From the NCBI GenBank assembly GCA_008501545.1, contig QQUM01000200.1:1-9318 (forward strand): DNA of 9,318 nt, read 5' to 3'. Position 1 is the stretch's first letter; the number at the start of each line of letters is the position of its first letter. Made by a program: the position numbers and the translations under genes. Below are positions 1 through 6,998 of this stretch, in pieces. The notes beneath the pieces are model-generated. The model saw only the letters and a list, made by a program, of their open reading frames with translations. It searched no databases and was not told the DNA's origin. The stretch comes from Calditrichota bacterium. Its GTDB lineage: Bacteria > Zhuqueibacterota > Zhuqueibacteria > Zhuqueibacterales > Geothermadaptataceae.

Positions 1-133
1 GCCTTGACTGCGTCCCCAACTTTAAATGCTATGCGCCAACACAAACAAAAGGAAAAAATCAAAAATTGAAAACTGATTGATCACTTATAAAACTAAAAAA
101 TCTGTCCAATCAATCCCGACCGGCTCTAAATTC

Positions 134-1027
134 CTAACTCAACAACGAATACGCAATCAACAGCTCACCATCCTTTTGCCACATAATCCAGCCAGTTCCT
201 GCTGATTTTAGCTTGTCATCCAGCAGTGCAACTTTGATCCATTGATGGGCCACCTGGACAGGTTTTAAAAATGTGTAGGCAGATGTGACAAGCGATGCAT
301 GCGCCAACGGTTTTATGCGCACCGGATTGTTTTGCGGATCAAGTGGTTTGACGCTGTTGACACTGAGTAAAAAGTTCGGCCAGAATGTTACGTTGACTTT
401 CCGGCGATCGAGGTAGGCTTTCTGCCCAGTGTATTCATTGACGACGACCTCGACAAAATCCCGGTGGATGGACAGCATGCGCAGGAAGAGTGTTTCGTAA
501 TCCATTTTCATGTGCGCCGGAGCGAACCATGGCGGTGCGTAGGAAATTGCAAATCCGTGTTCGGTTTTTTTAAACACCAGACTGTCGCCGGGCACATGAT
601 CGGAAACGGATTTTTGCAAATTGGGTTGGCCATAAAAATACAGGCACCGGTTTTCAAAAAAGTGCGGTTTCACCATGCCCAGCCCCATAAGCTTTTGAGT
701 TTGCTGAACGGGTGGCGCGTTTGCAGCAGATGCAGCTTTCGTCACGATACGCAAAACCACAATCGCAAAAACAACGATGAGTGCTATGCCCAGTATTTTG
801 TTGAGTAATTTGACTTTCGTCTCGCGCAATGCATACGCGGCAAAAATTGCAGCAAGCAAGGCGTAGAACGCAGCGAAAACGCCATAGCCCAAAACAATAG
901 CACCGGCAGCCAGTCCCTGCCCCTTGCCTGCATCGACGAGACCGGCATAGAGCAAGCCGAGAAAAAAGAACACGAGAATGGTGAGTAAATACAGCAACAA
1001 GCTCGCTGGTTTGAATAATTTTTTCAT
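134..1027 (-). CDS. Three-helix inner-membrane protein with C-terminal soluble domain, function unknown
   Basis: A 297-residue protein I cannot assign to a named family. Three hydrophobic segments are visible at about residues 8-30, 38-66 and 74-96; a glycine-rich stretch (KGQGLAAGAIVLGYG) opens the second. The remaining 200 residues are soluble and end in a segment (about 235-297) with W263, G279-W280 and W283 spaced like a bacterial SH3-type fold; that fold is an inference. The start is well supported: AGGAG lies 7 bases before the ATG. The frame ends in TAG. It is the last gene of the minus-strand series, 236 bases downstream of the DPP-IV-like gene, so it probably has its own promoter. 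It resembles conserved hypothetical membrane proteins of Bacteroidota as I remember them. Nothing in the context indicates a role. Confidence 0.85.
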   Translation of the reverse strand: MKKLFKPASLLLYLLTILVFFFLGLLYAGLVDAGKGQGLAAGAIVLGYGVFAAFYALLAAIFAAYALRETKVKLLNKILGIALIVVFAIVVLRIVTKAASAANAPPVQQTQKLMGLGMVKPHFFENRCLYFYGQPNLQKSVSDHVPGDSLVFKKTEHGFAISYAPPWFAPAHMKMDYETLFLRMLSIHRDFVEVVVNEYTGQKAYLDRRKVNVTFWPNFLLSVNSVKPLDPQNNPVRIKPLAHASLVTSAYTFLKPVQVAHQWIKVALLDDKLKSAGTGWIMWQKDGELLIAYSLLS

Positions 1028-1147
1028 GTTTTAGCTCCTGAAATTGATCCCGGGATTTCGTAACTGAATGCATAGAAATTAATAAATGTGATTCGCATCG
1101 ACAGGGAATCCCGGCATCCCATCGCAAAACAACATGCGCTTTTTTGA

Positions 1148-1174
1148 TTTATACGTTATACCGTGCCCTTACAA
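1148..1174 (-). promoter_or_regulatory. Possible promoter of the membrane-protein gene
   Basis: On the minus strand TTGTAA (1174-1169) and TATAAA (1153-1148) are separated by 15 bases, about 120 bases before the start codon at 1027. The spacer is shorter than the usual 16-18 bases, so this is only a candidate. A second TATAAC overlaps the spacer. Confidence 0.22.
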
Positions 1175-1178
1175 GAAG

Positions 1179-1215
1179 ATTCCGGTCTTCTGCTGAGAAG
1201 CGCAGAAACCGGAAT
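1179..1215. repeat. Imperfect hairpin, REP-like, in the 1028-1263 spacer
   Basis: Left arm ATTCCGGTCTTCTGC (1179-1193) is complementary to GCAGAAACCGGAAT (1202-1215) apart from one bulged base, with an 8-base loop. It begins 48 bases past the TAG of the DPP-IV-like gene. No T-run follows on either strand, so it is not a standard intrinsic terminator. Short stems of the ATTCCGG...CCGGAAT type are common as dispersed intergenic repeats in bacteria, which is the reading I prefer; it may also stabilise the 3' end of the upstream mRNA. Confidence 0.6.
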
Positions 1216-1263
1216 GACGTGCCTGATAACTCACAATTTTAATTTTGAAAGTCCACTAGTTTC

Positions 1264-3465
1264 CTACAAATTCTCATCCCAATAGTTCAGCATTTTATTA
1301 AACAAATGAATCCGCGCCGGGCGATCGGCAATGCCGTGTTTGCGCATGGGGTAGATCATCATGTCGAATTGAATTTGGGCCTGCACCAGCTCCTCAACAA
1401 AGCTCCAGGCATTTTGCGGGTGCACATTGTCATCGTAGGTGCCGTGCACGAGCAACAGCTTGCCGTGCAGATTTTTCGCATGCCGCAAAATGGAGGTGTT
1501 TTTATAACCTTGCGGATTGTCTTCCGGCGTTTTCATGGCGAATTCAGCCCAGCGGGTATCGTAAAAGTGCCAGTCGGTCACAGCGGCCACGGCAATGCCG
1601 GCCTTGATTTCTTTGGTGCGCGTCATCGTGTGCAGCGTGAAGCTGCCACCGCCGCTCCAGCCCCACATGCCGAAGCGGTCACCGTCGACCCACGGTTGCG
1701 CTTTGAGCCATTTTATGCCGTCTTTGATGTCCGTCAATTCCACTTCACTGATGAATTTTTTCAGCAACAGATTTTCGTATTTCTTGCTGATCCCGGCCGC
1801 TGCCCGGTGGTCGAAGCGCACAACGAGATAGCCGCGATTACTCAGAATTTGGTCGTAATAACGCGCGAAACGCCACGCATTGGAAACCGTCGGCGCTGAC
1901 GGCCCACCGTAAACATTCATAATCACCGGGTACTTTTTCGACGGATCGAAATCTATTGGTTTGAGAATTTCTGCCGGCATCATGAAGCCATCTTTTGTTG
2001 GAATCTCAAAGAACTCGGGATAGTGAAAATTCATGGATTTGGCCAGTGCTGTGTTTGGCGTGGAGATTTCTTTTATCTTCGTGCCGTCGTTTTTGTGCAC
2101 TACCAGATTGTATGGCGTGCTGGCGTTTGAAAAAAACGCGCTGTAGTATTGGCTGTTTGGACTGAAATTGGCGATGTAGGTGCCGTCGCCTTTGCTGAGA
2201 CGCTCGATATCCGAGCCGTCGCTGTGAATGCGGTAGAGATGGCGTTCTATTGACGATTTTTCCAGCGAACTGAAGTAAATCCAGTCATTTTTTGCATCGA
2301 CAGCTGCTATGGTTTTGCGGGGATCGCCACCGGCTGCTTTCACGGCCCAATCGCCTTTGGTGATCTGGTTGACAAGCGTGCCGTCCATGGTGAATTTGTA
2401 AAGATGAGCATAGCCGTCACGCTCCGACTGCCACAGAAAATGCTTGCCATCGTCGAGGAAAGTCAGGTCGTCGGTCATGTTGACCCAGGCTTCATCGGTT
2501 TCCTGCAAAACGAACGTGGATTTTCCGGTTTCACGATCGATAAAAAACAGATTGAGTTCATCCTGTGGCCGGTTCAAGGTCTGCACACTGACGCGGTCGC
2601 TTTCCGGCAGCCAGTTCACCCGTACGAGATATTCGTAGTCAAAATCGCCGAAATCCGCCCAGGTTGTACTGGCTGATTGAACATCCGCGATGCCGAGTTT
2701 TACAACGGGATTCGCCATGCCCGCTTTTGGGTAGCGCTGTTCGATCACATTCGCAACGGCCGGTTTGAAATCCACAAAATGGCTGATTGCCACAGGCGAT
2801 TCATCGGTCTGAAAATAGGCGATGCTTTTCGAGTCGTTGGACCACCAATAGCCGAGGTCGTTGCGGCCGAAGACTTCTTCCCAGTAGACCCACGAAACGG
2901 TGCCGTTCAAGATGGTTTCGGAGCCGGTCTGCGTGAGTCTCGTTTCTTTATTTTTATCGAAATCGAAAACATACAAATCGTTGTCGCGGACGAAGGCGAG
3001 CATTTCACCATTCGGTGAAAAACGCACATTTTTTTCTTCAGATGCTGTCTTTGTGATGCGACGGTAAGCGGCCTTTTTCAGATTAAGTAAAAAGATATCA
3101 TTTTGCAAAAGATAAAGTGCTTGTGTGCCTTTCGCATCGAAAGCCAGCGGCCACATGAGATGCTCGGATTTGTCCTCACCAAGCAGGGTATTCAAACTCG
3201 CGATTGCTTTTTCTTTATCGATAGCAGCTGACGTTTTGTCGTTTTTTGGATTGTAAATTTCAAAAGTGCGCTCTTCCGCCGGCTTCCGGCGGTCGGAAAG
3301 CATTAATGTATTGTCTGCAAGCCAGGTCGAACGATGAACGGCCGTAAGTTTTGCGCTGGCACTGCTGTAAATCCACTCAACAGTGATCTCGTTTTTTTCC
3401 TGGGCGGTTAAAAATGTTGAACACATCAGTATGAAAAAAGTGGTGGTTTTAAATGCCGTTCGCAT
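1264..3465 (-). CDS. Dipeptidyl-peptidase IV-like serine peptidase (family S9B), exported
   Basis: A 733-residue prolyl oligopeptidase-clan peptidase expected to remove dipeptides from peptide N-termini outside the cytoplasm. Residues 1-21 form a signal peptide ending LTA-Q. Residues of about 85-470 are the DPP-IV N-terminal propeller, including SWVYWEEVFG with the paired glutamates E196-E197 that in DPP-IV hold the substrate amino terminus. The hydrolase domain covers about 480-733: NVYGGP with oxyanion tyrosine Y519, nucleophile S604 in GWSGGGS, HGTYDDNVH with D678 and substrate-contacting N680, and H710 in RKHGIA. Length and order match the family. Family members usually have GWSYGG and a DGRG loop; here these read GWSGGG and DHRAAAG (about 552-558), marking a distinct subgroup whose specificity may differ. 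AAGGA lies about 7 bases before the ATG. The nearest gene upstream is the DUF885 gene, 236 bases away. Confidence 0.95.
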   Translation of the reverse strand: MRTAFKTTTFFILMCSTFLTAQEKNEITVEWIYSSASAKLTAVHRSTWLADNTLMLSDRRKPAEERTFEIYNPKNDKTSAAIDKEKAIASLNTLLGEDKSEHLMWPLAFDAKGTQALYLLQNDIFLLNLKKAAYRRITKTASEEKNVRFSPNGEMLAFVRDNDLYVFDFDKNKETRLTQTGSETILNGTVSWVYWEEVFGRNDLGYWWSNDSKSIAYFQTDESPVAISHFVDFKPAVANVIEQRYPKAGMANPVVKLGIADVQSASTTWADFGDFDYEYLVRVNWLPESDRVSVQTLNRPQDELNLFFIDRETGKSTFVLQETDEAWVNMTDDLTFLDDGKHFLWQSERDGYAHLYKFTMDGTLVNQITKGDWAVKAAGGDPRKTIAAVDAKNDWIYFSSLEKSSIERHLYRIHSDGSDIERLSKGDGTYIANFSPNSQYYSAFFSNASTPYNLVVHKNDGTKIKEISTPNTALAKSMNFHYPEFFEIPTKDGFMMPAEILKPIDFDPSKKYPVIMNVYGGPSAPTVSNAWRFARYYDQILSNRGYLVVRFDHRAAAGISKKYENLLLKKFISEVELTDIKDGIKWLKAQPWVDGDRFGMWGWSGGGSFTLHTMTRTKEIKAGIAVAAVTDWHFYDTRWAEFAMKTPEDNPQGYKNTSILRHAKNLHGKLLLVHGTYDDNVHPQNAWSFVEELVQAQIQFDMMIYPMRKHGIADRPARIHLFNKMLNYWDENL

Positions 3466-3518
3466 TATGGTTTCCTTTTTATTATGGTGAGTTTATTGGT
3501 TTAATTTATATTTCCACG

Positions 3519-3574
3519 ATCGGAGTCCCTGGATCGATCAGGGGATATCCGCTGATCGATCCAGGGACTCCGAT
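3519..3574. repeat. 56-base near-perfect palindrome upstream of the DPP-IV-like gene
   Basis: Positions 3519-3540 (beginning ATCGGAGTCCCTGG) are exactly complementary to 3553-3574. The 12 bases between them continue the symmetry: 3541 pairs with 3552 and GGATATCC (3543-3550) is itself palindromic, so only the pair 3542/3551 (G/G) breaks the dyad over 56 bases. It lies 53 bases before the DPP-IV-like start codon and 8 bases past the stop of the Rid-like remnant. No T-run follows on the minus strand, so it is not an ordinary terminator. It could be a dispersed palindromic element (REP or MITE) or an extended operator; the sequence alone does not decide. Confidence 0.9.
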
Positions 3575-3582
3575 ACAGGGAA

Positions 3583-3699
3583 TTACCCATTCACAACCGC
3601 TTCTGCTTCCATTTCAACCAGATAGCCCTCACCGATGATGCCGGTTTGAATCATCGTGTTTATTTGCAGAGCGTTGCTCTGGACTACGAACGTAAAGCG
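3583..3699 (-). pseudogene. Truncated 3' end of a Rid (YjgF/YER057c/UK114)-like gene
   Basis: Two bases beyond the DUF885 stop an open frame of 38 codons begins and ends in TAA. Its second half reads TMIQTGIIGEGYLVEMEAEA, which resembles the C-terminal strands of Rid-family proteins (T-x-I-x-(V/T) ... LVEIEAIAV). Rid proteins are about 125 residues and hydrolyse reactive enamine/imine intermediates; here only the last 25-38 residues remain. There is no in-frame start at the right place and a TGA lies just upstream in frame (3706-3708), so this is read as a remnant left by a deletion or insertion, not a working gene. A small perfect hairpin, CAGAGC-GTT-GCTCTG (3667-3681), lies inside it and may act at the 3' end of the DUF885 transcript. 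The similarity is from memory of the family. Confidence 0.45.
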
Positions 3700-3701
3700 C
3701 G

Positions 3702-5378
3702 TTATTCAAAAAACACCCCGACATCATCCCGTAAACCAAGGTATTCCCAGCGCTGCAGGGAAATTGGCACATTGCCATTCACGATCAAATAGTCGTGAAA
3801 ATCGCGCAAGTTGAATTTGTCGCAGAGTTTGATTTTGGCGTCGCCGAGAAAATTCAGGATTTGCAATTTGCCGATCTGGTAGGTGATCGCCTGGCCGGGA
3901 TTGTAGGCGAAAAAGCCAGCTTCTGAGACAGCCGTTTCCTTGTCCATGGGGATTGTTTCGGCGAGGTAGTTTCCAGCTTCTTCGATTGTAAATGTACCGA
4001 GTGCGAGCCTGATGTCGATTTCGACACGCAGTGCGCGCAATCGCATGAAATTGTAGATGATTTCCCGTGTTTTCGGTTTGTTGTCGAACAGGCCGAATTG
4101 CAGCAGCATTTCTTCCACATACAAGCCAATGCCTTCAATGGGTCCGGAATCGACGAAGCGGCGGCGCAGTGGATTGGCGTTTTTCCATGAAAGCGCCAGT
4201 TGAAAAAAGTGGCCGGGCACACCTTCATGCACGATGATGGGCCGCGGATCCTGTGCCATGGTGCGATAAAAATAGGGGAGATCGGCGTCTGGTTCGGGAA
4301 CATAGCGACTCGCGTTCTGCTGCAGTCGGGTTTCGGAGGTGAAATCGGTGAACACGCCCATGCCGATGGCTTTGACTTCCGGTGGCGTTTTGGCGTAGTG
4401 ATAATGCTGCAGCCAGCCGGGCACGGACATAATGTCCTTTTCTTCCAGAAACGTGCGAATCGCGATTTCATCCTCAATTGCTTTTTCAATTTCCTCATCG
4501 ATGGTTGCAAAAATTTTGTCTTCGGGAAGATGCTGGTTTCTCGTTTTTTCCATCGTTTCGAACGCGACGGATCTGTTGAATGCAATGCGACCCTGCTGTA
4601 AAAGTGCTTCCGGCGTTTGTGGGATCAGCGCGATGTTTTCAAGAAAGTAAACATATGCTTCCCGGCCGCAGCTGAAGTCCTGGTTCATTTCCGGCAGTTT
4701 TTCATTGATCCACTTTTCATAATCCACCAGAGCAGCAGCGCCATTTTTTATGGCTTCTTGCAATACTTTTTGATTTTTGATTTTATGTGTCTTAATTAGT
4801 TCATCTTGCACGGTGGTAAGCCGTGACGCTGCATCTTTCAAGTTCGACAAAGCGATTTCGGCGAATTCCGCTACCGGTTCTGTCAGATTTATTTTTGCCG
4901 CTGCAATTGTTTTTGGGAAGGATTGCAAAATGTGAATGATGTTCTCGATCCGTTGTTCAGTGTAAGGCTGGTTGATGATCAAAAGCTCGAACAATGCGCC
5001 GAGCGTTTGATGCACGTAAAAATCGGGATTGCGCGATGGATGGCGCAAGACATTGAGTTCCCAATTGACCCGCTCAATGGCAGAGCGCAGGCAGAGATAA
5101 TCGACGCTGTCGGAAAGTGACCATGACGTTTTGGAAAGATTATCGAGGCGGGAGCGAAAGTCCTGATATTTTTCCTGCTGGTTTTTGATGGCGTACGGTG
5201 AGAAGTCCGGTGCCCAGCTATCGGGTCGTTCGACTCGTTGAATATCATCGGATGTGGCCGGTTGTGTGGTGAAACGCCACTGCCAGAATTCTTGTCCCAA
5301 TTGCTGCAGATTGGTGGCCGTTTGTGCCCGGCAGAATGCCGGCATGAGGAAAAATAAAATCCGAAGCAATAAAAGCAT
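3702..5378 (-). CDS. DUF885 family putative zinc metallopeptidase, exported
   Basis: A 558-residue protein of the DUF885 family. Residues 1-18 are a signal peptide (hydrophobic stretch then AFCRA-Q), so it acts outside the cytoplasm. The family hallmark HEGVPGH is at residues 384-390; it resembles an HExxH zinc site with one residue added, and H384, E385 and H390 are the likely metal and catalytic residues. The family's second motif (EGW-like) appears as EGIGLYVEE from E415, where E415 is a candidate third ligand. A C-terminal PGQAITYQIG (494-503) is also typical. Peptidase activity is inferred for the family and the substrate is unknown. The length is normal and no motif is broken. AGGAG lies 6 bases before the ATG. 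Downstream only the Rid-like remnant follows; upstream is a 463-base gap filled by an inverted repeat, so it is probably transcribed alone. Confidence 0.93.
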   Translation of the reverse strand: MLLLLRILFFLMPAFCRAQTATNLQQLGQEFWQWRFTTQPATSDDIQRVERPDSWAPDFSPYAIKNQQEKYQDFRSRLDNLSKTSWSLSDSVDYLCLRSAIERVNWELNVLRHPSRNPDFYVHQTLGALFELLIINQPYTEQRIENIIHILQSFPKTIAAAKINLTEPVAEFAEIALSNLKDAASRLTTVQDELIKTHKIKNQKVLQEAIKNGAAALVDYEKWINEKLPEMNQDFSCGREAYVYFLENIALIPQTPEALLQQGRIAFNRSVAFETMEKTRNQHLPEDKIFATIDEEIEKAIEDEIAIRTFLEEKDIMSVPGWLQHYHYAKTPPEVKAIGMGVFTDFTSETRLQQNASRYVPEPDADLPYFYRTMAQDPRPIIVHEGVPGHFFQLALSWKNANPLRRRFVDSGPIEGIGLYVEEMLLQFGLFDNKPKTREIIYNFMRLRALRVEIDIRLALGTFTIEEAGNYLAETIPMDKETAVSEAGFFAYNPGQAITYQIGKLQILNFLGDAKIKLCDKFNLRDFHDYLIVNGNVPISLQRWEYLGLRDDVGVFFE

Positions 5379-5386
5379 TGTGTTCT

Positions 5387-5435
5387 CCTGAATTTTTAAC
5401 GGAAGTGTGGCTGCAATAATACGTATAAATTCAGG
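5387..5435 (-). promoter_or_regulatory. Leader inverted repeat overlapping the DUF885 ribosome binding site
   Basis: CCTGAATTT (5387-5395) and AAATTCAGG (5427-5435) are exact complements separated by 31 bases. The proximal arm contains the AGG of the AGGAG ribosome binding site, so an RNA including both arms could fold to hide the site. If transcription starts at the candidate promoter at 5416-5445, the distal arm is not transcribed and this pairing cannot occur in RNA. Confidence 0.4.
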
Positions 5436-5445
5436 TTTTATTCAA
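5416..5445 (-). promoter_or_regulatory. Candidate sigma-70-like promoter of the DUF885 gene
   Basis: On the minus strand TTGAAT (5445-5440) and TATTAT (5421-5416) are 18 bases apart, matching four and five of six consensus positions. Transcription would start near 5408, leaving a leader of about 30 bases. The -35 box overlaps the edge of the nested inverted repeat, so the repeat may supply part of the promoter. Confidence 0.33.
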
Positions 5446-5606
5446 TGCTTTTAACCTGACCTATTCATAAAATAGTGAAAATGTGCCTGGCACTTATACG
5501 AGTTACAAAAATATTTAAAAATTACTTTGTTTAGTTAATTCTATAAAAATCAATTAAGTGCCAGGCACATCTGTTACGATCCATGAATAATTCAGGTAAA
5601 AGCATT
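5444..5606. repeat. 163-base nested inverted repeat with GTGCCTGGCAC cores (MITE/REP-like)
   Basis: Outer arms 5444-5468 (beginning AATGCTTTTAACCTGA) and 5583-5606 (ending TTCAGGTAAAAGCATT) are complementary except for one extra base and three mismatches. Inner arms ATGTGCCTGGCACTTA (5481-5496) and TAAGTGCCAGGCACAT (5555-5570) are perfect complements of 16 bases. Both pairs share one centre near 5525, so they belong to one symmetric element. Each inner arm is also a small hairpin (GTGCC-T-GGCAC). The 58-base centre is AT-rich and has no open frame. From memory, GTGCCTGGCAC-type hairpins occur widely in bacterial genomes near REP-associated Y1 transposases; no transposase is present here, so it would be a non-autonomous copy. 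A duplicated target site is not obvious. Confidence 0.8.
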
Positions 5607-5841
5607 TAAAATCTTTTCCGGTGCTTTGAAGGCTGTGCTGTTGCGCAAACCTTGGGGAAATTTGAGTGCATCTGATTTATCTTCCCAGGTTATGAATTTG
5701 CAGATGCATTTGTCTCAGCCACAATCAAAAATAAATTCAGCGTGGCACGTTGCAAACTATATGAATAAATGTGCAATCGATTCATGTTTTGATTCAGCTC
5801 CACTTTCGCAGACTGGATACCGGGGGTACATTAAAATTCCA
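5607..5841. other. Non-coding spacer between the S41 gene and the nested inverted repeat
   Basis: This 235-base stretch has no supportable gene on either strand. It contains a small inverted repeat, TGCATCTG (5669-5676) with CAGATGCA (about 5700-5707). No T-tract terminator follows the S41 stop codon. I see no family remnant in the translations. Confidence 0.6.
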
Positions 5842-6864
5842 TTATTTCAACAACTCAATTGCATACTCAAGCTGTTTATCGCGGCCGTTTTGTATATCCG
5901 CTTCTGTCTGCACAACGCGAATGTCCGGATGCACACCAAACCATTCGAAATGCTGCCCGTCGTAGCGAAGGCCATAACCGGTTGGAATATTGATCAAAAT
6001 GCCACTTGGCAGCGTGTAATGGCCCTTTGTTGCTTCCGATGCGTTTGAAGCAGCGCCGCCTCCACCAGCGGTTGTATCACCAATTGCTGTGACCTGGGGG
6101 AGCTGTTTCAAAATTTCAGCAGTCGATTCGCCGGCGCTTAATACAGTGCCGTTGATCAAAAGAACAACCGGTTTTGTGTAGGTGAACGGTCCCTGCGGCT
6201 GCAGCGGATCCAAAGCGAGCGGTTCTCCTAAAAAGTAATATTTCGGCCCTGGCATCGGCGAATTCATAAACCTGGTGACAACCACTTCCATGTTTTCGAT
6301 GCTGCCCCCGTTGTTCTGACGTATATCCAGAATCAAACCTTTGGTGTTCCGCATGTATTCAATAATGCCCGGAAATTCATCGCGTAAATCACCGTTCTCC
6401 AGGTTTGCCAGATAAATATACCCGATGCTATCCTGCAGTACGCCGTATTCTGCTGTTCCTTGTGTCGTTGTGTTGATGTTTGTATGAAAATACGATTTTA
6501 CCAGTGGCAGGTTGAAAGCCTTGTCATCTCGCACTTGTCGTGGTGAATACCAGGGGACGACGGAACCGGCGATGGGCAATTGGTAGAAAACATGGGCATC
6601 CTTTAATTCCGCCAAAAGCTCATGCAGCAGCGTGTAGAATTCGCGACCTTCCGCTGTTTCTACTTGCGGGTGATAATCGACATAAATGGAATCCCAGTTT
6701 ATTTTTTTGAATTCGAAAAAGGGATAAACGTCGTTTACTCTGTTCCAGGCGGCTTCAAAATCATCCATATGTATTGTGGATGTGTCTGGTCCTGTGCTCT
6801 GATTACCACAACCGAAAACCAAAACGACAAAGGATAGGCAGAGCAATAATTTTATTATTCTCAT
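5842..6864 (-). CDS. S41-family (C-terminal processing/tricorn-like) peptidase, lipoprotein
   Basis: A 340-residue exported serine peptidase. Residues 1-19 form a lipoprotein signal with C19 after VFG (a tolerable, not perfect, lipobox), so the protein is probably membrane-anchored in the cell envelope. A helical N-terminal part leads to LKDAHVFY with H91, corresponding to the S41 DGH motif histidine. The core strand GLILDIRQNNGG (176-187) is characteristic of the family. The nucleophile is S243 in TVLSAGEST, followed by E246, and IGDTTAGGGG (261-270) and GVHPDI (310-315) complete the S41 pattern; the terminus GRDKQLEYAIELL is also typical. There is no PDZ domain, so this is a short tricorn-like S41 member. 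A very strong AGGAGG lies 5 bases before the ATG. It sits 134 bases after the BNR_4 gene on the same strand and could be co-transcribed with it. The substrate is unknown. Confidence 0.95.
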   Translation of the reverse strand: MRIIKLLLCLSFVVLVFGCGNQSTGPDTSTIHMDDFEAAWNRVNDVYPFFEFKKINWDSIYVDYHPQVETAEGREFYTLLHELLAELKDAHVFYQLPIAGSVVPWYSPRQVRDDKAFNLPLVKSYFHTNINTTTQGTAEYGVLQDSIGYIYLANLENGDLRDEFPGIIEYMRNTKGLILDIRQNNGGSIENMEVVVTRFMNSPMPGPKYYFLGEPLALDPLQPQGPFTYTKPVVLLINGTVLSAGESTAEILKQLPQVTAIGDTTAGGGGAASNASEATKGHYTLPSGILINIPTGYGLRYDGQHFEWFGVHPDIRVVQTEADIQNGRDKQLEYAIELLK

Positions 6865-6998
6865 GATCTCCTCCTGATTTAACCTGGTTTGTACGGTAAA
6901 ATATGTTTTTTGATGATGGTTTTTGGTACGCGTATTGGGGTATGATGTTGCGGAGGAAGGGGGGTGATTTTTCTGAAATTACGATCTGGTTCGGTTGT

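Noticed and set aside
1..69. A plus-strand frame open from the left edge to TGA at 67-69, possibly the end of another gene.
   Set aside because: Only 22 codons are visible, with no recognisable family signature; chance cannot be excluded. The rest of 1-133 holds no supportable gene.
75..115. Inverted repeat GATTGAT/ATCAATC downstream of the membrane-protein gene as a terminator.
   Set aside because: The stem is only 7 bases with a 27-base loop; T-rich sequence follows on the minus strand but the whole area is AT-rich, so it is not convincing.
1103..1120. GGGAATCCCGGCATCCC as a hairpin or operator.
   Set aside because: Self-complementarity is short and overlapping and no larger symmetry extends from it.
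1306..1899. A 197-codon plus-strand frame inside the DPP-IV-like gene.
   Set aside because: It lies fully antisense to the catalytic domain and shows no family motif.
5626..6048. A 140-codon plus-strand frame crossing the nested spacer and the end of the S41 gene.
   Set aside because: Its second half is antisense to the conserved S41 C-terminus and the translation has no coherent domain; it is a shadow frame.
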